This document shows, one piece after another, positions 6,633-12,720 of a DNA stretch of 12,720 nt (within the stretch, counting starts at the first letter, position 1; the number at the start of each line of letters is the position of its first letter). A model generated the notes under the pieces. It ran no database searches, had not been told where the DNA came from, and saw only the letters and a program-made list of their open reading frames with translations. The position numbers and the translations under genes were made by a program. Origin of the DNA: Rhodoferax sp. (GTDB lineage: Bacteria > Pseudomonadota > Gammaproteobacteria > Burkholderiales > Burkholderiaceae_C); NCBI GenBank assembly GCA_026785765.1, contig JAJAZK010000581.1:1-12720 (forward strand), read 5' to 3'.

Positions 6633-9092
6633 ATGTCCGCCTCCATTTCAATTGACAACGGCCGCTCCGGCGACGACGGCGGGCTGCGCATCGGCGCGTC
6701 ACTGGGACGTTTTGAACTGCGAAAAAGGCTGGGGCAGGGTGCACAGTCAACCGTCTGGCTGGCCTTCGATCCCCGTATGGAACGTGAAGTAGCCATCAAG
6801 GTATTGCGCGTGACCAAAGGCTCGGACGACAAAGCCGTAGCCCAGTGGCTCACAGAAGCCCGCAGCGTCGGACGCGTGAGTCACCCCAACATTGTTCCTG
6901 TGTACGAGGCGGATACTCAGGACGATAAGCTCTATCTGGTGTTTGAGTACGTGCCAGGCTCCACACTGGCCGAGTTGATCAAGAGGCGTGGCGCATTGCC
7001 GCCGACAGAGGCCGTTGCGCTGATGATGGACGTGCTGGATGCCATTGCAGTCGCCCACAACGCTGGTGTCGTGCACCGGGACATCAAGCCGTCCAACATC
7101 CTGATTGATGCGTCGGGACGGGCGCGTGTGATGGACTTTGGCATTGCAGCTCGCATGGCCGCCAGCGCGGTGGCAAAAGGCGTCGAGTTGGGCGGCGGCA
7201 CCGTGGGTTACCTCTCGCCGGAGTCGGCCAATGGTGAGCCGCCTTCACCCGGCATGGATATCTTTTCCTGTGGTGTGTTGATTGCCGAGTTGCTTACCGG
7301 TAAGCCCTTGATCAACGAGGCAGACCCGTATCGGGCCCTCTACCGCACGGTCCACGAACAACTGGTGCTGCCGACGGACGCAGGCGCCGATGTCGACGAC
7401 AGGTTGCGGGCCATCGTGTCGCGGGCGCTGGCGCTGGACCCGAAACAACGATTCAGCAGTGCGCGTACGTTTCAGCTGGCGTTGGAGGCTTATGCCAAAC
7501 CAGCGCAAAGTTTTCAAGGTGACGAACGTGGCCCGTCGGGCAGCAGCACCTTGGAATTTCTGTTGCGTCGCATGCGGCACAAGAGTGATTTCCCTGCCTT
7601 GTCAGATTCGATCGTCCGTATCCAGGGCATGGCGAGCTCCGATAAGGAAAGCGTCGGTAGCGTCACAAACGAGATTCTGAAAGATGTGGCACTGACCAAC
7701 AAACTCCTGCGCATGGTGAATAGCGCAAAGTACGCGCGAGGTGGCGACATCAACACGGTGTCGCGCGCGGTCGCTCTGGTGGGCTTCAACGGGATCCGCA
7801 ACATGGCGCTCAGCCTGGTGTTGCTGGATCACATGCAGGACAAGACCCACGCAGCGCAATTAAAGGAAGAATTTCTGCGCTCGCTGATGGCTGGCACCAT
7901 CGCGAGAGAGCTTTGTCCCTTGGCGCGCGACGGCGAGGAGGCATTTATCGGGTCCATGTTTCAGAATCTTGGACGGTTACTGACGCAGTTTTATTTTCCG
8001 GAGGAAGCGACCCAGATTCGCAGTATGGTTCGCTCCGAGCGTGAGCCCGACACAGAAGCGGGCGCGTCGCAACGCGTGTTGGGCTTGAGCTTCGAGGACC
8101 TGGGTATCGGCATCTCCAAAGCCTGGGGTTTGCCGGATGGCATACAGCGTTGCATGCGCAAGCCCGCGGGCGTTCCCCCCGCGATTACAGTCCACGATTC
8201 GGCTGAGCGAACCCGTTGGGTGGCTTTGGTCTCCAACGAAATCGCCGATGTATTGCTGCACACCGACCCCAAAGACGTCGACCCCCGCATTGCGGCAGTG
8301 ACCGCCAGGTATGCCAGGGCAATTGGCTCCACTGGCAAGGAGATGCATGCTGCGACCGTCAAGGCCCGGCAGAAAATGGCGGAACTGGCTGTGGCCATGG
8401 ATATCCGGGTCGCACCCCACGCCCAGGCCACTCGGCTTGTTCAGCCACCGGCAGATCCGCAAGCCGCCCTGACACCGGTCCAATCTGAGTCGGATGCGAC
8501 GCTGGGCAAATTGGAGCTTCACGCCACACAAGACGCCATACCTGAAAAGAGCGGTCTGGTTCCAGCCGACCATAAAGGCGTCGCCGAGACGCTTGCCGCA
8601 GGCATTCAGGACATCACCAACGTCATGGTCGAGGATTTCAGGCTCACCGATGTGCTGCGCATGATTCTGGAAACCATGTTTCGCGCATTGAATTTCAAGC
8701 ACATTATTTTCTGCATGCGCGACGCCAGGACTGAAACCGTAGTGGCGCGCTTCGGCTTGGGCGAGGGTGTCGAGAAGTTGGTTCCGCTGTTCAAGACCCA
8801 TCTCAAAGCGGCGACGCCCGACCTGTTTGCCATGGTCAGCCTCAAAGGTGTGGATTCGCTGATCACCGATGCGACAGACAGTCGCATCAAACAGCGTTTG
8901 CCGCAGTGGTACCTTCAGAGCATTAACGCGCCGACGTTCCTTTTGCTGCCATTGCAGATCAAGAACACGCCATTTGGTTTGATTTACGCAGACAAAGCAC
9001 AGCCTGGCGCACTGGAACTGGACGGAAAAGAACTGGCCTTGCTGCGCACCTTGCGCAACCAGGCCATCATGGCGTTCAAACAGTCAACGTGA
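6633..9092 (+). CDS. Hanks-type Ser/Thr kinase fused to HDOD and GAF-like domains
   Basis: This 819-residue cytoplasmic protein probably integrates phosphorylation signalling. Residues about 25-285 are a complete eukaryotic-like kinase: glycine loop LGQGAQSTV (33-41), catalytic Lys K56 in VAIKVLR, helix-C Glu E75, HRDIKPSN (148-155) with D150 and N155, DFG (168-170) and SPE (195-197). Residues about 308-515 are an HDOD domain (ILKDVALTNKLLRMVNSA, AVALVGFNGIRNMALSL); the HD-equivalent position reads FQNLGRLL, without metal-binding residues, as is usual for HDOD. A variable linker (about 595-645) leads to a C-terminal GAF-like sensor (about 650-815, with PTFLLLPLQIKNTPFGLIYADK). No membrane segment is seen. 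ATG 6633 is the last start before the kinase core, but no Shine-Dalgarno sequence precedes it. Similar kinase-HDOD proteins are known in betaproteobacteria; signal and targets are unknown. Confidence 0.9.
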   Translation: MSASISIDNGRSGDDGGLRIGASLGRFELRKRLGQGAQSTVWLAFDPRMEREVAIKVLRVTKGSDDKAVAQWLTEARSVGRVSHPNIVPVYEADTQDDKLYLVFEYVPGSTLAELIKRRGALPPTEAVALMMDVLDAIAVAHNAGVVHRDIKPSNILIDASGRARVMDFGIAARMAASAVAKGVELGGGTVGYLSPESANGEPPSPGMDIFSCGVLIAELLTGKPLINEADPYRALYRTVHEQLVLPTDAGADVDDRLRAIVSRALALDPKQRFSSARTFQLALEAYAKPAQSFQGDERGPSGSSTLEFLLRRMRHKSDFPALSDSIVRIQGMASSDKESVGSVTNEILKDVALTNKLLRMVNSAKYARGGDINTVSRAVALVGFNGIRNMALSLVLLDHMQDKTHAAQLKEEFLRSLMAGTIARELCPLARDGEEAFIGSMFQNLGRLLTQFYFPEEATQIRSMVRSEREPDTEAGASQRVLGLSFEDLGIGISKAWGLPDGIQRCMRKPAGVPPAITVHDSAERTRWVALVSNEIADVLLHTDPKDVDPRIAAVTARYARAIGSTGKEMHAATVKARQKMAELAVAMDIRVAPHAQATRLVQPPADPQAALTPVQSESDATLGKLELHATQDAIPEKSGLVPADHKGVAETLAAGIQDITNVMVEDFRLTDVLRMILETMFRALNFKHIIFCMRDARTETVVARFGLGEGVEKLVPLFKTHLKAATPDLFAMVSLKGVDSLITDATDSRIKQRLPQWYLQSINAPTFLLLPLQIKNTPFGLIYADKAQPGALELDGKELALLRTLRNQAIMAFKQST

Positions 9093-9120
9093 CCAAGAGG
9101 CCGTCTCAGTGGACTCTTGG
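9093..9120. terminator. inverted repeat between the convergent kinase and MNT genes
   Basis: CCAAGAG (9093-9099) and CTCTTGG (9114-9120) form a perfect seven-base-pair stem with a 14-base loop, starting directly after the kinase stop. GTCTC (9103-9107) and GAGAC (9124-9128) offer an alternative pairing that overlaps the first. There is no T run on either strand, so bidirectional termination is only a suggestion. Confidence 0.35.
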
Positions 9121-9149
9121 CTAGAGACTCCCAGCGCAGCCCCGGGCGT

Positions 9150-9464
9150 TCAGGGGCGCAGCGCTGCCCAGTGAACAGAGCCACGCCATTGCGGCGGCAG
9201 GTCGTCGTGCATGGAAATGTCGACCCGAAAGGGCAGATCGCTTTCACTAAAGGCATTGCGTAACGCAAACATGTCGTGCGGCTCCAGCGGGGGACCTACG
9301 AGGGCGATGTCCAGGTCGGCATGCGCCTTGAGCTTTGCTGCCGCTGCACCTGCGCGCACGCGCGAGCCGAAAGCCAGTGCCTGGTGTCGTGGTACGAGGC
9401 TGGCAAGCACTTGCGTGACGGTGCGCAGCTCGTCTTCAGTCAACACAATATCCAATGCGGTCAT
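9150..9464 (-). CDS. minimal nucleotidyltransferase (MNT, HI0073 type), likely antitoxin
   Basis: This 104-residue protein has the minimal nucleotidyltransferase pattern: GS (33-34) in AFGSRVRAG, DLD (50-52) in ADLDIAL, and a third acidic residue D82 in LPFRVDI. The spacing between GS and DxD is a few residues longer than in many relatives (AAAAKLKAH). In HEPN/MNT modules the MNT protein is known to neutralise its partner, in characterised cases by transferring AMP groups to it. The ATG overlaps the partner's stop as ATGA, so the two are translationally coupled. After D82 the sequence (HDDLPPQWRGSVHWAALRP) departs from the usual C-terminus. It converges with the kinase gene, 57 bases away. 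Family is clear; the antitoxin role is by analogy. Confidence 0.85.
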   Translation of the reverse strand: MTALDIVLTEDELRTVTQVLASLVPRHQALAFGSRVRAGAAAAKLKAHADLDIALVGPPLEPHDMFALRNAFSESDLPFRVDISMHDDLPPQWRGSVHWAALRP

Positions 9465-9850
9465 GGCGCAAGCTTCACAATCAACGCCTGCGCTTCACGC
9501 AAAAAGGCAGGGATGCCCGCGAACACCAGCGCGGCTTTGGCGGGGTCGTATGCGTGTGACGTGGCGTTACGCAGCTCTCTGAATCCAAACCATGGTACCG
9601 GGCTGCCTATCAGGCCGCGTTCCATGGCAACACGCAGCATGTCTTTGTAGCCCAAGGCGTCGATGGCACCGGGGATGTCCGCAATGTCCTGCAATTTGCG
9701 ACGCAGCGACTTGACGCACAACTCGTACGTGTATTCAAACCGCTGGATGCAGCCGTCCCGCGCCAGGAGGTCGCCGGGACGCCCCGCTGTCTCCACCATG
9801 GCGCTGACAAGCGTCTCGATGGCTTTGGCGAGCGGTGTGAAGTCAAGCAT
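9461..9850 (-). CDS. HI0074-type nucleotidyltransferase substrate-binding protein (HEPN fold), likely toxin
   Basis: This 129-residue protein matches the NTase substrate-binding family (PF08780, HI0074): helical, with CIQRFEYTYELCVKSLRR near residues 34-51, the central AMERGLIG stretch, and RELRNATSHAYD. RNATSH has the R-x4-H arrangement with Asn after the Arg that defines the HEPN ribonuclease-type active site, so catalysis is possible. HI0074 and HI0073 are known to form a complex, and the HEPN/MNT pairs form one of the commonest prokaryotic toxin-antitoxin types; toxicity here is inferred. ATG 9850 has no Shine-Dalgarno sequence; instead an imperfect palindrome lies two bases upstream. The gene begins 35 bases after the oxygenase stop on the same strand and may share its transcript. 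It overlaps the MNT gene by four bases. Confidence 0.85.
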   Translation of the reverse strand: MLDFTPLAKAIETLVSAMVETAGRPGDLLARDGCIQRFEYTYELCVKSLRRKLQDIADIPGAIDALGYKDMLRVAMERGLIGSPVPWFGFRELRNATSHAYDPAKAALVFAGIPAFLREAQALIVKLAP

Positions 9851-9852
9851 GG

Positions 9853-9864
9853 GGCAATTTTGCC
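9853..9864 (-). promoter_or_regulatory. 12-base inverted repeat at the HEPN/MNT start, possible operator
   Basis: On the minus strand GGCAA-AA-TTGCC sits two bases before the HEPN ATG, in the place where a Shine-Dalgarno sequence would be. It could be a binding site for autoregulation or a small RNA hairpin limiting initiation. The stem is only five base pairs. Confidence 0.35.
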
Positions 9865-9885
9865 ACCACGCGCCCGCTGCAGCAA

Positions 9886-10716
9886 TCAGCGTAGCTCAGC
9901 GCGGCCTTGCGCCGGTCCATCCGCACCAACGGTACCAAGCCTGCCGTAAAACGTCATCCGCGCCGACTCGGAGAGCGCAACTCCTGGCTCGGTGTTGTAG
10001 GCCAGCACCGCCAGCATCCGGGTGGTATTGCCCTGGACTGGCGTGACGCGGTGCATTGAATTGCGCCCCCGGAACAACACCAGCGTGCCGGCATTCATCG
10101 TGAGTGTCTGAACTGGGACGGTACCGTCGAGGATGTTGGCGCTGAGCGGGTAATTGGCCTCGCCCTTGTCCGCATCACGCACACCCTTGACGTATTCGAA
10201 CACGCCGCCGCGCTCTGCCGACTGGACCATCAGCGTGACGGCGAACGACGAGTTGTCGTAGTGCCACCCCAGTTGCTGGCCCTCGCTCGCAAAATGCAGG
10301 TTCACCGACGACAGAGAGTCTGCATAGGGGAACAGCGCGCGCACATCGAGTACGGTGCACAGGAAGTCGCGAAACGCTGGAGCGTCGTACAGCCGGTGCA
10401 ACGCCGAGCCCTGCGGAACCTGGTCCGTGGTGATGCAGCCCTTGGACGACGCCACTTCCCGGTTGCGCGGATGCCCGGCAGGGAACTGCGGATCGAACGG
10501 CTTGAGGTAGATGTTGTGACGGCTGGCGGTGTAGAACGCCAGGTGCTGGTGTTGCTCACCATCACGGCGAATCGAAGCGACCGCCTCTTGGGTCAGGAAT
10601 TGCGGCAGCACCAACACACCCTGTTCGTCCAGTATGCGTTTGCTGCGCGCACGAAACTGCGCATCGCCAAGCGGGCACCGCGCTGCGTCGATAAAGCCAT
10701 TGGGCAGATTTTCCAT
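9886..10716 (-). CDS. 2-oxoglutarate/Fe(II)-dependent oxygenase family protein
   Basis: This 276-residue protein shows a double-stranded beta-helix oxygenase core. The iron ligands are most likely H152 and D154 in LGWHYDNSSF, and H222 in RGRNSMHRVTP; R233 in NTTRMLAVLAYN is positioned to bind 2-oxoglutarate. Upstream, LDEQGVLVLPQFLTQEAV (29-46) is the usual N-terminal helix-strand entry of phytanoyl-CoA-type dioxygenases, and LYDAPAFRDFL and YADSLSSVNLHF are further family blocks. The start is ATG 10716, with GGGAG six bases upstream; an ATG 17 codons earlier (10767) would overlap the preceding gene by 22 bases and has weaker support. It follows the qor-like gene by 29 bases, suggesting cotranscription. 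The substrate is unknown; small-molecule or amino-acid hydroxylation is possible. Confidence 0.8.
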   Translation of the reverse strand: MENLPNGFIDAARCPLGDAQFRARSKRILDEQGVLVLPQFLTQEAVASIRRDGEQHQHLAFYTASRHNIYLKPFDPQFPAGHPRNREVASSKGCITTDQVPQGSALHRLYDAPAFRDFLCTVLDVRALFPYADSLSSVNLHFASEGQQLGWHYDNSSFAVTLMVQSAERGGVFEYVKGVRDADKGEANYPLSANILDGTVPVQTLTMNAGTLVLFRGRNSMHRVTPVQGNTTRMLAVLAYNTEPGVALSESARMTFYGRLGTVGADGPAQGRAELR

Positions 10717-10745
10717 GCCGAACTCCCGGTAACAGTGACGAAGCC

Positions 10746-11729
10746 TTACAGAGTCAGGATCGTGCACCCAGTGGTCTTGCGCGCCTCCAGATCGCGATGT
10801 GCCTGCTGCACCTGCTCCAGCGGATAGCGCTGGTCGATACGAATCTTGACCTTGCCGCTGACCACGATCTCGAACAGGTCGTCGGCCATCTGCTGGGTGG
10901 CTTCGCGCGTTGCGATATGTGTGAACAAGGTCTGGCGTGTAACGTAGATCGAACCCTTGGCGCCCAGAATGCCCGGCGCAAATGGCGGCACTGCGCCTGA
11001 CGCATTACCAAAGCTGGCCATCAGGCCGAACGGGCGCAGGCAATTGAGCGACTTGTCCCAGGTGTCCTTGCCGACCGAGTCATAGACTACCTTGACGCCT
11101 TTGCCACCCGTGATCTCCTTGACACGTGCCTCGAAGTCCCCGGTGTTGTAGTTGATGGCATGCGCCGCGCCGTGTTCAAGCGCCAGACGGCATTTGGCGT
11201 CGCTGCCCGCAGTGCCGATTAGCTGATACCCCAGCGCCTTGGCCCATTGGCAGGCGATCAGCCCGACGCCACCGGCAGCGGCATGAAACAACACAAAATC
11301 GCCAGCCTGCAAGCCACCCATTGGCAAGGTGCGCTTGAGCAGATACTGCGCCGTCAGGCCCTTGAGCATCATGGCTGCGCCGGTCTCGAAGCTGATTGCA
11401 TCGGGCAACTTGCAAACGCACTTCGCGGGCATCACACGCTCCTCGCAATAACTTCCCGGCGGCTGGCTGGCGTAGGCAGCACGGTCGCCGACCTTCAGGT
11501 GTGTCACACCCTCGCCCACCGCCTCGACCACGCCCGAAGCTTCCATGCCCAGTTGCAAGGGCATCGGCAAGGGGTACAGGCCGTCACGTTGGTACACGTC
11601 GATGAAGTTCAGTCCCACCGACTTGTGGCGGATGCGGATTTCACCCGGGCCGGGTTCGCCGACCGCGACATCGACCAGTTGCAGGACCTCAGGTCCGCCG
11701 TTTTTTTCGATACGTATGGCTTTGCTCAT
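10746..11729 (-). CDS. qor: zinc-independent NADPH:quinone oxidoreductase (medium-chain dehydrogenase family)
   Basis: This 327-residue protein is a full-length quinone oxidoreductase of the MDR superfamily, expected to reduce quinones or enones with NADPH in the cytoplasm. GLNFIDVYQRDGLYPLPMPLQLG (39-61) and GMEASGVVEAVG (61-72) are characteristic of the Qor subgroup. HAAAGGVG (149-156) is the dinucleotide-binding turn, and VVYDSVGKDTWDKSL and the FGNASG segment follow at the usual places. The structural and catalytic zinc cysteines of alcohol dehydrogenases are absent. ATG 11729 has AAGGA eight bases upstream. It lies 75 bases after the enolase-superfamily gene and 29 bases before the oxygenase gene, all on the same strand. 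The symbol refers to the family; the physiological substrate is not known. Confidence 0.92.
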   Translation of the reverse strand: MSKAIRIEKNGGPEVLQLVDVAVGEPGPGEIRIRHKSVGLNFIDVYQRDGLYPLPMPLQLGMEASGVVEAVGEGVTHLKVGDRAAYASQPPGSYCEERVMPAKCVCKLPDAISFETGAAMMLKGLTAQYLLKRTLPMGGLQAGDFVLFHAAAGGVGLIACQWAKALGYQLIGTAGSDAKCRLALEHGAAHAINYNTGDFEARVKEITGGKGVKVVYDSVGKDTWDKSLNCLRPFGLMASFGNASGAVPPFAPGILGAKGSIYVTRQTLFTHIATREATQQMADDLFEIVVSGKVKIRIDQRYPLEQVQQAHRDLEARKTTGCTILTL

Positions 11730-11754
11730 GAAGGGTTCCTTTTTGTAGATCGTC

Positions 11755-11795
11755 GTCTGTGGCTGCGCACGCAGCCTGCCCGCAAGGCGGCAGAC
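11755..11795 (-). promoter_or_regulatory. highly self-complementary intergenic element before the qor-like gene
   Basis: On the + strand, GTCTG (11755-11759) and CAGAC (11791-11795) enclose two adjoining hairpins: GGCTGCG-CA-CGCAGCC (11761-11776) and CCGC-AAG-GCGG (11780-11790). The RNA of the minus strand could fold the same way as a compact three-way junction between the enolase-superfamily stop and the qor-like start. No T run follows in the direction of transcription, so it is not a plain terminator; it could be a leader structure, processing site or protein-binding site. Confidence 0.4.
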
Positions 11796-11804
11796 AGTCT
11801 GGTT

Positions 11805-12720
11805 TCAGGTGCTGGTTGTTGGTACCGGTGGCGCGCCGCCGAGGAACGCATTGCCATTTGCGTAGTCACACGGCTCTTCCTGCATCTGCAGGTGCAAGGC
11901 CGTACCGTGATACGGATGGGCGCGCGCCACGTCCTCGTCGAAATCGATGCCCAGTCCCGGCTTGGTCGGCGCCTGGATAAAGCCGCGCTCCACCCGGATC
12001 GACTTCTTGATCAGCTTCAAATGAAAGTCGCCACCATTGAGAATGGACTCGACCAGCAGCAGGTTCGGGATATTGGCGGCGAGCTGGATGTTGGCGGCCC
12101 ACTCCACCGGCCCGGCGTAGAGGTGCGGCGCCACCTGGGCATTAAAGACTTCCGCGATGGCCGCGATCTTCTTCGTCTCCAGGATGCCGCCCGAGCGGCC
12201 TAGTGCTGGCTGCAGGATGCGAACGCCGCCCGCGCGCAGCAGCATGCCGAATTCGGTCTTGGTCGTCATGCGTTCGCCGGTGGCCAGCGGGATGCGCACA
12301 TGCTGCGCGACGTTGGCGAACTCCAGCAGGTTGTCGGGTGGGATCGGCTCCTCGTACCAAAGCGGGCTGAACGGCTCCAGCGCCTGCACGAGCCGGATTG
12401 CGCCGTCGGTGGTGAACTGCCCGTGGGTGCCGAACAGCAGGTCAGCCTTGTTGCCGACCGCGCCGCGGATGGCGCGGCAGAATTCCACCGAAAGGGCAAT
12501 GTCGGTCATGGCCGGCATGTGGCCGCCGCGCAGCGTGTACGGCCCGGCCGGGTCGAACTTGAGCGCCGTAAACCCCTGCTGTACCAACTCCTTCGCACTC
12601 TCGGCTGTCATGTCCGGGCTGGTCCAGAACTTGTTGATGTCGTGGTGTGGCAGGGGATAGATGTAGGTGTAGGCGCGGATACGTTCGTTCATCAGGCCAC
12701 CGAGCAGTGCGTACACCGGG
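11805..12720 (-). CDS. mandelate racemase/enolase-superfamily enzyme, 5'-truncated by window edge
   Basis: About 304 codons of a sugar-acid dehydratase/cycloisomerase-like protein are visible; the frame runs off the right edge, where PVYALLGG is the end of the family's N-terminal capping domain, so roughly the first 100-130 residues are missing. Counting from the codon at 12716, the barrel shows K53 in ALKFDPAGPY, GTHGQF (96-101), WYEEPIPPDN (120-129), ATGERMTTKTEF (145-156), a barrel strand at RILQPALGRSGG, APHLYAGPVEWAANIQLA (196-213) and LLVES. E123, E148 and H198 are the probable metal and catalytic residues. The first metal-ligand region reads GTH, where many members have D-x-H or D-x-N. 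Related proteins are often annotated galactonate dehydratase-like. The C-terminus ends in a Pro/Thr-rich tail. The superfamily is firm; the reaction is unknown. Confidence 0.88.
   Translation of the reverse strand, partial: PVYALLGGLMNERIRAYTYIYPLPHHDINKFWTSPDMTAESAKELVQQGFTALKFDPAGPYTLRGGHMPAMTDIALSVEFCRAIRGAVGNKADLLFGTHGQFTTDGAIRLVQALEPFSPLWYEEPIPPDNLLEFANVAQHVRIPLATGERMTTKTEFGMLLRAGGVRILQPALGRSGGILETKKIAAIAEVFNAQVAPHLYAGPVEWAANIQLAANIPNLLLVESILNGGDFHLKLIKKSIRVERGFIQAPTKPGLGIDFDEDVARAHPYHGTALHLQMQEEPCDYANGNAFLGGAPPVPTTST

Noticed and set aside
10717..10767. Upstream ATG adding 17 residues to the oxygenase.
   Set aside because: It would overlap the qor-like gene, while ATG 10716 has a well-spaced GGGAG.
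1..12720. CRISPR array, tRNA, rRNA or complete insertion sequence.
   Set aside because: No regularly spaced repeats, cloverleaf sequences, rRNA motifs or transposase genes were recognised on either strand by eye.

Overview
The window reads as GC-rich proteobacterial chromosome. The gene types and their style (HyuB with amino-acid ABC genes, a kinase-HDOD-GAF protein, a HI0074/HI0073-type nucleotidyltransferase pair, Qor and an enolase-superfamily enzyme) suggest a betaproteobacterium of the Burkholderiales. That placement is inference; no rRNA or tRNA is present to anchor it.

Left block, 1-5951, all on the + strand: the 3' part of a hydantoinase B / 5-oxoprolinase-type gene, a PLP-dependent D-threonine aldolase / D-serine dehydratase-like gene overlapping its stop codon, then after a 110-base G-rich leader a complete polar amino-acid ABC importer (binding protein, ATPase, two permeases). 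Together they look like an uptake-and-catabolism unit for an amino-acid-derived cyclic amide or D-amino acid. The substrate cannot be read from the sequence.

Middle, 5952-6632: about 680 bases without an intact gene. On the minus strand I can read two decayed gene pieces: the C-terminal half of a minimal nucleotidyltransferase (MNT) and the C-terminal TOBE domain of a MalK/UgpC-type ABC ATPase. The second lies antisense just upstream of a large + strand gene (6633-9092) encoding a Hanks-type Ser/Thr kinase, an HDOD domain and a GAF-like domain in one 819-residue chain.

Right block, 9150-12720, all on the minus strand and convergent with the kinase gene: reading in the direction of transcription, a 5'-truncated mandelate racemase/enolase-superfamily gene, a quinone oxidoreductase (qor-like), a 2-oxoglutarate/Fe(II) oxygenase, and an intact HI0074/HI0073-type HEPN/MNT pair with an ATGA overlap. 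An intact MNT gene and an MNT remnant therefore lie on the two sides of the kinase gene, which points to past rearrangement. No CRISPR array, complete insertion sequence, tRNA or rRNA was seen.
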